Source of the DNA: Rothia aerolata
GTDB lineage: Bacteria; Actinomycetota; Actinomycetes; Actinomycetales; Micrococcaceae
DNA: 64,000 nt
Direction: 5' to 3'
Assembly (NCBI RefSeq): GCF_014635585.1
Contig: NZ_BMDC01000001.1
Span: 1,315,323-1,379,322 of the forward strand
Shown here piece after piece: positions 16,114-25,142 of this stretch. Every line of letters begins with the position of its first letter. Position 1 is the first letter of the stretch. Made by a program: the position numbers and the translations under genes. A model generated the notes under the pieces. The model was given only the letters and a program-made list of their open reading frames with translations, did not search any database and was not told the origin of the DNA.

Positions 16114-17214
16114 TTAGCGGCCGGTCTTCGGAGCGAAGAACTTGGCAATCGCGCGGGCGATGAGGTTCAACAGCATCACGATGATGATCAGCACCAGCGC
16201 CGCAGCCCAGGCGCGGGTCTCCGAGATGGAGGCTGCGGTGGGTGAGGTCGGGGTCATGATCTGGTAGTAGATGTAGGTGGGCAAGGTAGCCATCCAGCCG
16301 CTGAAAGCGTTCCAGTTGATGGAGGTCACGAATCCGGCGGTCACCAGAATGGGGGCGGTTTCACCAATCACGCGGGCGATTGCCAGGGTAACACCCGAGG
16401 CGATACCGGAGATAGCGGTGGGAATAACCACCTTGACGATGGTGCGCCACTTGCGCACGCCGAGCGCGTAGGATGCCTCGCGCAGTTCGTTGGGCACAAT
16501 CCGCAGCATTTCTTCGGCGTTACGCACCACGGTGGGAATCATGAGTACCGACAGCGCGACTGCCGCCACCAGACCGGTGCGCTCGGAGGGGTCACCGGTG
16601 GTCAGGGCGAAGAAGGACGCCGCGAAGAGACCGGCCACGATGGAGGGAATACCGGTCATCACGTCCACGAAGAAGGTGATTGCCTTGCCCAATGGGCCGT
16701 TCTTAGCGTATTCCACCAGGTAGATGGAGGTCAGCAGACCAATTGGCACCGAGATGAGGGTGGCCAAAAGGGTGATTTCCAGGGTACCGATAATGGCGTG
16801 GTAGATACCGCCGTAGATGGGGCCGGCACCCTCGGCAGCGGCGTTATCGTGCACGCCGGTGACACCGCGCATAGAGGTGGAGAGCAGGTTCATGGAGAGG
16901 CCGGGAATACCCTTAGAGAGCACAACCCAGATTACAGAAACCAGCGGAATCAGCGCCACGATAAAGGCGCCGTAGACCAGGAATCGCACGAAGGAGTCTG
17001 CGCCCTTGCGCCGGCCCTCGATCATGCTAACGACCAGCGGTGCCACAATCACAAAGAGAAGGCCGGCGAAGATTGCCCAGGTGCCAATCGAGAAGCCGAT
17101 GAGCGCCGAGAGGGCTGCTCCGAGGACGACGGCGCCCAGGCCGATTGCGGGAACCAGCCACTTGGGTGCCTGGCCGCTGGTGAGTCGGGAGGTAACAGCG
17201 GTGGATGAACTCAT
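16114..17214 (-). CDS. pstA: Phosphate ABC transporter permease PstA
   Basis: A 366-residue inner-membrane permease with about eight helices. The ABC-permease EAA-type loop reads EEMLRIVPNELREASYALGVRKWRT, and the preceding TGIPSIVAGLFA segment is typical of PstA. The start ATG overlaps the last base of the pstC stop (TAATG), giving translational coupling. It is somewhat longer than E. coli PstA because of an extended N-terminal membrane region. Confidence 0.95.
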   Translation of the reverse strand: MSSSTAVTSRLTSGQAPKWLVPAIGLGAVVLGAALSALIGFSIGTWAIFAGLLFVIVAPLVVSMIEGRRKGADSFVRFLVYGAFIVALIPLVSVIWVVLSKGIPGLSMNLLSTSMRGVTGVHDNAAAEGAGPIYGGIYHAIIGTLEITLLATLISVPIGLLTSIYLVEYAKNGPLGKAITFFVDVMTGIPSIVAGLFAASFFALTTGDPSERTGLVAAVALSVLMIPTVVRNAEEMLRIVPNELREASYALGVRKWRTIVKVVIPTAISGIASGVTLAIARVIGETAPILVTAGFVTSINWNAFSGWMATLPTYIYYQIMTPTSPTAASISETRAWAAALVLIIIVMLLNLIARAIAKFFAPKTGR

Positions 17215-18182
17215 TAGTTAGCTCCTGAGAATTCTTTGTAGCGGCTGGTAATCATGCGGGCAATCACATTGACCACCAGGGTAATCACGAACAGTACCAA
17301 ACCGGCTGCGATGAGCTCTGACATGCGGATACCGTAGGCTTCGGGGAAGTTCAGGGCAATCTCCGATGCGAAGGTCTGGTTACCGGACTTGATGAGGGAG
17401 GCGGTGAGGGGCCCGGATGCCAGCACCAGGGTCACTGCCATGGTCTCGCCCAGTGCACGGCCCAGGGCCAGCATGACAGATGAGACGATACCGGTGCGGG
17501 CGAAAGGAAAGACGGTCATGCGGATCATTTCCCAGCGGGTAGCGCCCAGACCCAGCGCTGCCTCCTGCTGGAGCAGGGGGGTCTGCACGAAGATTTCGCG
17601 GCACATGGCGGTGATGATCGGCAGAATCATAATGCCCAGCACAATACCGGCGGTCAGAATGGTTTTACCGGTCTGCGAGGCCGGACCTTCAAAGATGGGA
17701 ATAAAGCCGAAGTAGGTGGCCAGCCAGTCGTAGAAGGGCACAATCTTAGGTGCCAGGACCGAGGCGCCCCAGGCACCGAAAATAACGGAGGGAATAGCCG
17801 CCAGCAGGTCGATCACATAGCCCACAGCCTGAGAGATTTTCTTAGGTGCGTAGTGGGAGATGTACAGTGCCACACCAATGCCCACCGGGGTAGCCAGTAG
17901 CAGGGCAATGGCAGAAGCAATCAGGGTGCCGATTACCAGCGGGTAGATGTACTTGAGAAAGCTACCCTGAGAGAGGTCTTCAGAATCAGCGGTGAACACC
18001 GGCAGTGCCTGCGCAACCAAGAAGATTGCCACGGCAGCCAGCACCACAAGAATCAAAATACCCGCAGCAAGCGAGATTCCAGAGAAAATCTTATCCGCAG
18101 CCGGGTTACCGACGTCGGGTAGCTCTTTTCTGCTCGACTTCGGCGAGCTGGGCCCTGTAGGCGCGTCAGATGAAATTGACAT
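17214..18182 (-). CDS. pstC: Phosphate ABC transporter permease PstC
   Basis: A 322-residue permease with about six helices plus a long N-terminal cytosolic segment. Family segments include LAAIPSVIFGAWG and the coupling loop LLQQEAALGLGATRWEMIRMTVFP. It precedes pstA with a one-base overlap and follows pstS, 137 bp downstream of it. Confidence 0.95.
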   Translation of the reverse strand: MSISSDAPTGPSSPKSSRKELPDVGNPAADKIFSGISLAAGILILVVLAAVAIFLVAQALPVFTADSEDLSQGSFLKYIYPLVIGTLIASAIALLLATPVGIGVALYISHYAPKKISQAVGYVIDLLAAIPSVIFGAWGASVLAPKIVPFYDWLATYFGFIPIFEGPASQTGKTILTAGIVLGIMILPIITAMCREIFVQTPLLQQEAALGLGATRWEMIRMTVFPFARTGIVSSVMLALGRALGETMAVTLVLASGPLTASLIKSGNQTFASEIALNFPEAYGIRMSELIAAGLVLFVITLVVNVIARMITSRYKEFSGAN

Positions 18183-18319
18183 ATCCCTTGTGCTTTTCAG
18201 TTTGGTTCAGGTGGTCAGTGTGATTCAAGAAAACCGCTTACACGGCTGAACGGTGTGCTTGTGCCCGGCGCAGTTTCCCGCGCTGATCAGCACAAACACA
18301 CCGTTATGTCGAGGCTGTT

Positions 18320-19435
18320 TTAGCTAGCAACCTCAATGGAGTCGATAGCCTTCTGAGCGTCCTCAAGCAGAGCGTCAGTCAGCGGTGCAGATGAAGCCGC
18401 ATCGGCGGCGTCCTGCTGACCCTGCTCAGAGACAACGTAGGACTCGTAGGCCTTGACCAGATCAGCGGTGGCCTGATCCTCGTAGGAGGAGCAGACTACG
18501 TGGTAGGAAACCAGAACGATGGGGTAAGCGCCTGCTTCATCGGGGGTGCGGTTGATGTCGATGGACATATCGTTTTCGTTGCCCACACCCACGCGGTCGG
18601 AGATTTCAACGGTCTTAGCCGCTGCCTCGGGGGAGAGCTCTACGGGCTCACCGTTAACCACAACGTTGACCTTGCCCAGGTCGCCTACAGCAGAAGCGTC
18701 TGCGTAGGTGATAGCACCTTCGGTGGAGGTGGTGGTATCGACGACGCCGGAGGTGCCCTTGTTGGACTCACCGGCGTAGGCGGAGGGCCAGTTGCCATCG
18801 GGTTCCTGGCCCCAGGTATCACCGGCAGCAGCTGCCAGGTACTCGGTGAAGTTCTCGGTGGTACCGGAGTCATCGGAGCGGTGCACCACGGTGATGTTGG
18901 TGTCGGGAAGATCAACGCCCTCGTTCTGAGAAGCGATTGCCTCGTCGTTCCACTTCTTAATGTCGCCCTTGAAGATCTTGGCGATGGTCTCGGCATCGAG
19001 GTTCAGAGAGTCGATACCGGGCAGGTTGAAGGAAACTGCGATGGGAGAAATGTAAACGGGGATGTTCATGGCACCGTCGGGGCCACAGACGTCCTGGGAC
19101 TGCTGGTATTCATCTTCAGTGAGGTGAGCGTCAGAACCAGCAAAGTCAGCACCGCCAGCCAGCAGAGCCTTACGGCCAGCGCCGGAACCATCGGGTGAGT
19201 ACTGAACGGAAGCATCGGGGTTGGCTGAAGCGAAGCCTGATTCCCAAGCGGTAATAGCAGCCTGCTGGGATGAAGCGCCGATACCGGAGAGGGTACCTGA
19301 AACGCTTGATTCAGAACCGGAACCCGACTCTGAGTTACCGGCTTCTCCGGTAGCGTTGTCTGAACCGCAGGCGGTGAATGCCAGCAGACCAACAAAAGCG
19401 AGTGAACCTGCGCTTGCGAATGCCTTAGTCTTCAA
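18320..19435 (-). CDS. pstS: Phosphate-binding lipoprotein PstS
   Basis: A 371-residue periplasmic-type binding protein anchored as a lipoprotein: signal peptide with lipobox FTAC at about residues 20-23, then a Gly/Ser/Glu linker. Phosphate-binding segments include SGIGASSQQAAI near the mature N-terminus, DFAGSDAHL and VVHRSDDSGTTENFTEYL. It is the first gene of pstSCAB behind a PHO-box-like repeat (19533-19560). A GGCGGCGTCCT sequence (18405 onward) encodes the QDAADAA segment near its C-terminus. Confidence 0.97.
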   Translation of the reverse strand: MKTKAFASAGSLAFVGLLAFTACGSDNATGEAGNSESGSGSESSVSGTLSGIGASSQQAAITAWESGFASANPDASVQYSPDGSGAGRKALLAGGADFAGSDAHLTEDEYQQSQDVCGPDGAMNIPVYISPIAVSFNLPGIDSLNLDAETIAKIFKGDIKKWNDEAIASQNEGVDLPDTNITVVHRSDDSGTTENFTEYLAAAAGDTWGQEPDGNWPSAYAGESNKGTSGVVDTTTSTEGAITYADASAVGDLGKVNVVVNGEPVELSPEAAAKTVEISDRVGVGNENDMSIDINRTPDEAGAYPIVLVSYHVVCSSYEDQATADLVKAYESYVVSEQGQQDAADAASSAPLTDALLEDAQKAIDSIEVAS

Positions 19436-19532
19436 AAACGTATCCTTTACAAAGTGCTCGAGCGTAGATGCCTAAGCCGTGTGTGTTTTCAAGTCAACGG
19501 TTTAGACTGTATGGGCCCAAGGTAGCGCACAA

Positions 19533-19560
19533 GATTAACCTTGGTGAACAAAGGCTTAAC
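19533..19560 (-). promoter_or_regulatory. PHO-box-like direct repeats upstream of pstS
   Basis: On the minus strand the sequence reads as three repeats of the GTTnAnC type: GTTAAGC, GTTCACC and GTTAATC, spaced 11 and 10 bp. They lie about 100 bp upstream of pstS. Repeats GTTCACC at this spacing are bound by PhoP/RegX3-type phosphate regulators in actinobacteria, so phosphate-starvation induction is likely. Confidence 0.75.
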
Positions 19561-19639
19561 TCTGGGGCAACGTTTACTGTCAGTGGGTGGGTGACCGGGC
19601 TACCTGCGGCCACTCGACTTTGCCCATAAACTTAAACAC

Positions 19640-20968
19640 ATGGCTGATACATGGACCCTTCTGAAAACTCGCGCAAAGAACCGTTTTACCACCGGAATGG
19701 CGCGCGTTCGCGAGGGTTTTGTGCAGTCCCTACAGATTGTAGTGGCGGGTGTGGGCGCCTACGCTTTCGCTCTGCACGTATTAGGCCACCACGAGCCGAT
19801 TTTTGCCGCCACCGCAGCCATTGTGTCGCTGGGCTTTGTGCGCGGCTCCACTCATTCTCGCCGCATGCTCGAAGTAACCCTGGGCGTGACCCTGGGTATT
19901 CTCATTGGCGATGTGCTTATGCTGCTGCTGGGTCGCGGCCTCTGGCAGGCGGCGGTGGTTCTGCTAATTTCGGTGCTCACCGCCCGCTTTCTCGATAAGG
20001 GTATTCTCTTCTCCATTCAGATGGGCTTGCAATCCTGCCTGGTGGTGCTGATGGAGCCGACCGGCGACGGCGTCTTCGCCCGCAGTCTCGACGGCGTGGT
20101 GGGCGGCCTCTTCGCTTTCCTGATGATGTTTCTCTTTCCCAAAGACCCGCGAGTTACTCCCCGCTTGAACGCCCACAAGCTCATGCAGGCCTACAGCAGC
20201 ACGCTGGGAGAATCAGCCACCGCCATGCGCGCCTACGAGAGCGATTTGGGCCTGGCCGCCCTGGAATCTGCCCGCAAACTCGACCCCCTCTACAGCGCGG
20301 CGTCCGGGGATATCGTCACCGCCAAGGGCATGGCGCAGATTTCCGTGCTGGGCAAGTCGCACATGACCGAGCTGACCGAGTTCTCCGAGACCCTGCACGC
20401 GGTTGACCTGGCGATTCGCAACACCCGCATGCTCAACCGCCGCATGGCATCGACCATTAGCCACGTGCAGCTTTCCAGACCCGCTATTGACGCCATCGCC
20501 GACACCTTGCACGAGATTTCGCTGGCGGTGACCATTCTTGGCGATGCCATGTCGAGCTCTGATGCCGATACCCGCGCCGCCCTGAAGAAGAAGGCAGCCA
20601 GCGACCTAGAACGTATTGCCGGTACCCTCGACCCCGCCCTCATGGGGGTGCGCACCCTCGAAGGTGAATCCCTGGTGCTAATGATCCGCCCGCTGGTGAT
20701 TGACCTGCTTGAGGCCTGCGGCCTAACCCACGCCCAGGCAACCGAGGTCATAATTCCCCTGGGCGAGTCAATGACCGAGCACGCCCCGCGTACCAACCAG
20801 ATCTCGCTAGTGGAGCAGCAGCCGCGGCGCGTCGTCCTCAGCGAGGATCTCTCCACCAAGGAGCCGCTGTGCGAGAACGAGGACGACGCTGAGGACCTCG
20901 ACGGCCTGGCGCCCGACGACACCCGCGCGCTGAACATCGTGCTGCGCGCCCAACACCTAAAGGACTAA
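19640..20968 (+). CDS. FUSC/aromatic-acid-exporter-like membrane protein
   Basis: A 442-residue protein with an N-terminal bundle of about six membrane helices (residues 25-160) carrying EPIFAATAAIVSLGFVRGSTHSRRMLEVTLGV, which matches the FUSC/DUF939-type exporter domain. A cytosolic helical domain follows (about 170-370). The acidic tail is low-complexity (residues 400-430, EDDAEDLDGLAPDD) and holds two copies of the AGGACGACGC core repeat (20829-20838 inverted, 20880-20889 direct). It diverges from pstS, so it may share the phosphate-responsive region. The substrate is unknown. Confidence 0.75.
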   Translation: MADTWTLLKTRAKNRFTTGMARVREGFVQSLQIVVAGVGAYAFALHVLGHHEPIFAATAAIVSLGFVRGSTHSRRMLEVTLGVTLGILIGDVLMLLLGRGLWQAAVVLLISVLTARFLDKGILFSIQMGLQSCLVVLMEPTGDGVFARSLDGVVGGLFAFLMMFLFPKDPRVTPRLNAHKLMQAYSSTLGESATAMRAYESDLGLAALESARKLDPLYSAASGDIVTAKGMAQISVLGKSHMTELTEFSETLHAVDLAIRNTRMLNRRMASTISHVQLSRPAIDAIADTLHEISLAVTILGDAMSSSDADTRAALKKKAASDLERIAGTLDPALMGVRTLEGESLVLMIRPLVIDLLEACGLTHAQATEVIIPLGESMTEHAPRTNQISLVEQQPRRVVLSEDLSTKEPLCENEDDAEDLDGLAPDDTRALNIVLRAQHLKD

Positions 20969-20988
20969 AGGATTCGCCAGCATCGAGG

Positions 20989-21055
20989 AGTCAGCGCCGC
21001 CAGTGAGGGGGCCTGTCGACTTCTACGGTACGTCAAGCTGGCGCCCCGGCGCTGA
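20989..21055. terminator. Palindromic element downstream of the FUSC-like gene
   Basis: GTCAGCGCCG (20989-20998) pairs with CGGCGCTGAC (21046-21055), with a further CAG/CTG extension inside. It lies between two plus-strand genes, 40 bp before radA, and is a probable terminator. Confidence 0.65.
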
Positions 21056-21094
21056 CGGCCTTAAAATGTCATACCCCCTTTCTAAGATAGAGCT

Positions 21095-22489
21095 ATGAGC
21101 CCTCGAAAAACCTCTCGATCAGCTAACACCTATAAGTGCACCGAGTGCGGCTGGACCACCGCCAAGTGGGTGGGCCGCTGCGGCCAGTGCCAGCAGTGGG
21201 GCACCGTAGAAGAAGCCGGCGGGCCGGTGGTGGCGAAGACTACCGCGGCGTCGTCCGTGCAGGCTCCCGCCAAACCTATTGCGCAGGTGGACTCAACGGT
21301 GGCGCAGTACATGTCTACCGGCAACCCCGAGTTCGACCGCGTGCTCGGTGGCGGGCTGGTGCCCGGCGCGGTGATTCTCATGGCGGGTGAACCCGGCGTG
21401 GGTAAGTCCACGCTTCTGCTGGACGTCGCTGCCACCTTCGCGCGCGGAGTCGCTCCGGGCGCGGCGCGGGATGTTCTCTACGTGACCGGCGAGGAATCGG
21501 CGGCCCAGGTAAAGCTGCGTGCCGACCGCACCAACTCGGTAGCTGATACCCTCTATCTGACCTCGGAAACAGACCTGGGCACCGCCCTGGCCCACATTGA
21601 GCAGGTCAACCCGCAGCTTTTGATTGTGGACTCGGTGCAGACCCTGGCCTCTACCGAGGTGGAGGGCTCCGCCGGCGGGGTGACCCAGGTGCGCGAAGTA
21701 GCAGCCTCGATTATTGCCTCTGCCAAAGCGCGGAACATGTGTACGCTGCTGGTGGGCCACGTAACCAAGGAGGGCACCATCGCTGGACCCCGCCTGCTCG
21801 AGCACCTGGTTGATGTGGTCTGCCAGTTTGAGGGCGATAAGCACTCGGCCATTCGTATGCTGCGGGCGGTGAAAAACCGCTTTGGCCCCACCGACGAGGT
21901 GGGCTGTTTCGACATGCACGAGAACGGCATTGCCCCGGTGAGAGACCCCTCGGGTCTTTTTGTCTCCCGCACTCCCCGGCCGGTTTCGGGCACCTGCGTG
22001 ACCGTGACCATGGAGGGCCGCCGCCCCCTGCTGGCCGAGATTCAGGCCCTGCTGGACCAGTCAGCAACACCCCAGCCCCGCCGGGCCACCTCTGGCCTGG
22101 ATAACGCCCGCATTTCTATGTTGCTGGCTGTTCTGCAAAAGCGGGCGGGCTTTAACGTGGGCAAGCTAGACTGCTATATCTCCACCGTGGGCGGGGCTAA
22201 AATTTCCGAACCCGCCGTGGACTTGGCGGCGGTGATGGCTCTGGCCTCTGCGGCCCAGGATAAGCCCCTGCCCCGCAAGCTGGCGGTTTTTGGCGAGGTG
22301 GGGCTGGCGGGCGAGGTGCGCGCCGTCCCCGGAATTCGCCAGCGCATAGCCGAGGTAACCCGGCTGGGCTTTACCCACGTGATTGCCCCCGCCTCTCCCG
22401 CCGGTGTGGGTGAGGTGCCCGCCGGGGTCACGGTTCGAGAGGTTGCCTCACTACCGGAGGCGCTGGCCCTGCTTTTCCCGCAGAAGTAG
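21095..22489 (+). CDS. radA: DNA repair protein RadA
   Basis: A 464-residue RecA-related branch-migration ATPase used in recombination. The N-terminal C4 zinc finger (CTEC ... CGQC), Walker A GEPGVGKST (about 98-106), the RadA-specific VKNRFGPTDEVG and the C-terminal Lon-like domain (GGAKISEPAVDLAAVMALAS) are all intact. A Thr/Ala-rich linker after the zinc finger contains an 11-of-12 match to the dispersed repeat (CGGCGTCGTCC, 21246-21256). Confidence 0.97.
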   Translation: MSPRKTSRSANTYKCTECGWTTAKWVGRCGQCQQWGTVEEAGGPVVAKTTAASSVQAPAKPIAQVDSTVAQYMSTGNPEFDRVLGGGLVPGAVILMAGEPGVGKSTLLLDVAATFARGVAPGAARDVLYVTGEESAAQVKLRADRTNSVADTLYLTSETDLGTALAHIEQVNPQLLIVDSVQTLASTEVEGSAGGVTQVREVAASIIASAKARNMCTLLVGHVTKEGTIAGPRLLEHLVDVVCQFEGDKHSAIRMLRAVKNRFGPTDEVGCFDMHENGIAPVRDPSGLFVSRTPRPVSGTCVTVTMEGRRPLLAEIQALLDQSATPQPRRATSGLDNARISMLLAVLQKRAGFNVGKLDCYISTVGGAKISEPAVDLAAVMALASAAQDKPLPRKLAVFGEVGLAGEVRAVPGIRQRIAEVTRLGFTHVIAPASPAGVGEVPAGVTVREVASLPEALALLFPQK

Positions 22490-22507
22490 GGTGCCCGACA
22501 GGTCACC

Positions 22508-22564
22508 GGTGCAGAAAAACGGTTTTCGGCGCCAAGTTCGCAGCCGAAAACCGCTTTCTGCACC
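22508..22564. terminator. Palindromic terminator, family B copy 1
   Basis: Arms GGTGCAGAAA...GGTTTTCGGC (22508-22530) and GCCGAAAACCG...TTTCTGCACC (22543-22564) between convergent radA and the AcoR-like gene. The same arms recur at 29246-29307 and 30374-30433, bracketing the aco/hbd block; this copy has a different loop. Confidence 0.88.
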
Positions 22565-22572
22565 AGCGAGAA

Positions 22573-23865
22573 TCAGGAGGTCAGCTCCTGCATCAGCCGG
22601 TAGGGTGCCGCCGAGACCAGCTCGGGGAACCTCTTGCGCAGCCGAGACATCTCGGCCCGGGCGGTTACCTTGGAAACACCGATTCCCCAGACAGCTGCCA
22701 TAACGGCGTCCAGAGGCTGGGGTTGAGAGGAATCCGCCAGAAACCGCAGAATCTCACAGTGCCGGGGTGAAAGTTTAAAAACGTTTTCTGCCCCCGCTAC
22801 CCGCACCAGCAGGCGGGAATGTTCGGTATCTAAGCGGTAAGAAGCGTGTTCTGCCTGGGAGATTGGCTGTACCGCAAAGCCGCTACCTGCCCGGGTGACC
22901 TCCACCGTACCCAGCCCCTCCAACATCCAAATTCCCGGGCTCAGATCCCGGGCAGTGGGACCAGGCCCAGGGTCAGCCCCTGTTTCACCGCCGGAAACTG
23001 CCGCCGGCCCCTCCCCCGCCGAGTCGGTGAGCGGGGTGAAGTGCGCAAGCCGGGTGCCGACGTCCAGCCCCGAGGACGCCGCCACCCAGCCCCAGCGGTC
23101 CACCAGCACCCAGGGCCCGGGCAGGGAGGCAACCGCCGCCCAGCCCGAGGAGCGTACCCGCTCCAGCTGCATCAGGTGGGAAGACCGCAGTTGCAACTCA
23201 ACCTGCCGCGCCAGCGCCGTCACCATTCCCAACAGCGCCGGGTGAGCCTGGTCCAGGGGCCCGGAAATATCCAGTATCCCAAGTACCGAGCCATTGCGCG
23301 GGTCGAGAATGGGTGCGGCAGAACAGCTCCACTCGTGCTGACTCACGCACCAGTGTTCGGGGCCGTGAATTTGTAGCGGGCGACCGGTAACTGCGGCGGT
23401 TCCAATGGCGTTGGTGCCCACCACCGGCTCAGACCAGCGGGCACCGCGCACAAAGCCCAGGTGGTCTGCCCTGCGCAGGGACTGGGCCGGGCCAAAGCGG
23501 TCAATCAGCCGGGAATCTGCGGTGGTAAAGATGCCCACCAGCTGGGTTCCCTCAAGAATGGGGGCGAGCTGAATTTTGAGAAAGTCTGAGATATAGGCGA
23601 GGTCCACGCTGGAGTAGGAATTGAAGGTGGCAAGGCTGTTTTCGAGGGCGTGAGCATCGACGTCGGGCACGGCAATGTGCGCCGAGAGATGGCGGCGTTG
23701 CATACGCTGCCAGGAGCTGTGGACGACGGCGCGCGGGTGGGCGGGGAGCCTACTGCCGCTGACGGCGGCGGCGTGGATGCTTTCGAGGGTGGCGAGGTAG
23801 GCGCTGGAGTCGAGGTCTAGGGGCACAGCGGTTTCAAGAGAGTGAGGTTCTTTGGTGGGTCGCAT
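22573..23865 (-). CDS. AcoR-like transcriptional regulator of acetoin catabolism
   Basis: A 430-residue GAF-domain regulator related to the N-terminal half of AcoR. The sensing domain has the AcoR-type sequence WSEPVVGTNAIGTAAVTGRP (about 142-161) and HWCVSQHEWSCSAAPI. The sigma-54-interacting AAA+ domain is absent, as usual in actinobacteria. Instead a C-terminal winged-helix-like region (LSPRHCEILRFLADSSQPQP, ... SRLRKRFPELV) should bind DNA. It is divergent from acoABC-lpd, with a 15-bp palindrome in between, and is most likely the activator of that operon. Confidence 0.85.
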   Translation of the reverse strand: MRPTKEPHSLETAVPLDLDSSAYLATLESIHAAAVSGSRLPAHPRAVVHSSWQRMQRRHLSAHIAVPDVDAHALENSLATFNSYSSVDLAYISDFLKIQLAPILEGTQLVGIFTTADSRLIDRFGPAQSLRRADHLGFVRGARWSEPVVGTNAIGTAAVTGRPLQIHGPEHWCVSQHEWSCSAAPILDPRNGSVLGILDISGPLDQAHPALLGMVTALARQVELQLRSSHLMQLERVRSSGWAAVASLPGPWVLVDRWGWVAASSGLDVGTRLAHFTPLTDSAGEGPAAVSGGETGADPGPGPTARDLSPGIWMLEGLGTVEVTRAGSGFAVQPISQAEHASYRLDTEHSRLLVRVAGAENVFKLSPRHCEILRFLADSSQPQPLDAVMAAVWGIGVSKVTARAEMSRLRKRFPELVSAAPYRLMQELTS

Positions 23866-24162
23866 GGGGCCTCCTATGCTCTACCAGGCTGAGGGGCTGC
23901 CTCCTGGTCAGGGCTTGGTGAATTAGCCCCAGCCTACTCTTTCCAGCCCATTAATCAGTGACCCACAACACATGCCCAAAAGGGGTTGCAGAAGGTTGCA
24001 AAGAAGAGTTTCACCTAGCCAGAGCATGTTTTGATAGATAGGGTCACTGTGACCCTTGTTACATTTTTTACTCAAAATTAAAGTAAAAGCACTTATCGGG
24101 GCCACCAGAAAAGCCCTCTATCGATTCGCGTCGAAGAAGGAATAAGCAGAAAGGAGAAAGCG
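23866..24162. other. Divergent control region acoR / acoA
   Basis: 297 bp without a gene. Besides the 15-bp palindrome at 24041 it contains a GTGACCC half-site (23958-23964), a GGTTGCA direct repeat (23984-23990, 23994-24000) and an A+T-rich stretch before acoA. The acoA ribosome site (AAAGGAG) closes the region. Confidence 0.55.
24041..24055. promoter_or_regulatory. Palindromic operator candidate upstream of acoA
   Basis: GGGTCAC-T-GTGACCC is a perfect 15-bp palindrome about 108 bp before acoA. A GTGACCC half-site occurs again at 23958-23964. It is a likely site for the AcoR-like regulator or a global regulator; assignment is inferred. Confidence 0.55.
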
Positions 24163-25125
24163 ATGGCGCTTTCAAAGGAGCAGCTGCTCCACGCTTATCA
24201 AAAGATGACCGAGATTCGAGAGTTCGAAGAACGGTTGCACACAGAGAACCTCAGCGGTGAAATTCCGGGTTTTATTCACCTCTATGCCGGTGAGGAAGCA
24301 ATTGCGGTAGGCGTGTGTGAGAACCTCACCGATGCCGACTACATCGCATCTACCCACCGAGGCCACGGCCACTGTATTGCCAAAGGCTGTGACATTGAGA
24401 AGATGATGTATGAGATTTACGGCCGCTATGACGGTCTGTGCCACGGCAAGGGCGGATCCATGCACATTGCCGATCTCTCCACCGGCATGCTGGGCGCTAA
24501 CGGCATTGTGGGCGGTGGCCCGCCGCTGATGATTGGTGCAGCGCTGACCGCTAAGACCAAGGGTGAGGGCAATGTGGCGGTTTCCTTCACCGGTGACGGC
24601 GGTTCCAACCAGGGCCTTGTCTTTGAGGCGATGAACATGGCGGTGGTGCTGAATCTGCCGGCAATTTTCGTTTTTGAAAACAACGGTATCGGTGAGGCAA
24701 CCGGCGCCAGCTACTCGGTGGGCTCAAAGGATATTTCGGCCCGCGCAGAGTCCTTCGGTCTGCCCGCCTACAAGATTGATGGAACCGACTTTGAGACCGT
24801 CTACAACACAGCCAAAGAAGTAATTGACCGTGCCCGCTCCGGTGGCGGCCCCGCCGTCATTGAAGCCCAGTGCACCCGCTTCTACGGCCACTTCGAGGGC
24901 GACCGCTACCTCTTCCGCACCAAGGAGCAGCTGAAGAAGCTGCGCGGGGAGACCGACCCACTGATTAAGTTCAGGGAAAAGTTCGGCAAGAAGGTAGGGG
25001 TTAAGAAACTTGACTCCCTCGATCAGGCAGCGCGCGAGCTTGTTGACCAAGCGGTTGCTAAGGCGCATGAGGCTGCATGGCCCGAACCCTCCGAGGTTCT
25101 GACTGACGTTTACGTCTCATACTAG
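24163..25125 (+). CDS. acoA: Acetoin dehydrogenase E1 component, alpha subunit
   Basis: A 320-residue thiamine-diphosphate E1-alpha. The TPP-binding motif GDGGSNQGLVFEAMNMAVVLN is followed by FENNGIGEAT; the phosphorylation-loop type region and HRGHGH are also present. The length suits AcoA-type subunits. AAAGGAG lies 8 nt before ATG 24163. It is the first gene of acoABC-lpd. Acetoin specificity rests on the divergent AcoR-like gene; another branched or pyruvate-type substrate cannot be excluded. Confidence 0.9.
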   Translation: MALSKEQLLHAYQKMTEIREFEERLHTENLSGEIPGFIHLYAGEEAIAVGVCENLTDADYIASTHRGHGHCIAKGCDIEKMMYEIYGRYDGLCHGKGGSMHIADLSTGMLGANGIVGGGPPLMIGAALTAKTKGEGNVAVSFTGDGGSNQGLVFEAMNMAVVLNLPAIFVFENNGIGEATGASYSVGSKDISARAESFGLPAYKIDGTDFETVYNTAKEVIDRARSGGGPAVIEAQCTRFYGHFEGDRYLFRTKEQLKKLRGETDPLIKFREKFGKKVGVKKLDSLDQAARELVDQAVAKAHEAAWPEPSEVLTDVYVSY

Positions 25126-25142
25126 AAGCAGGTGATTGAGCA

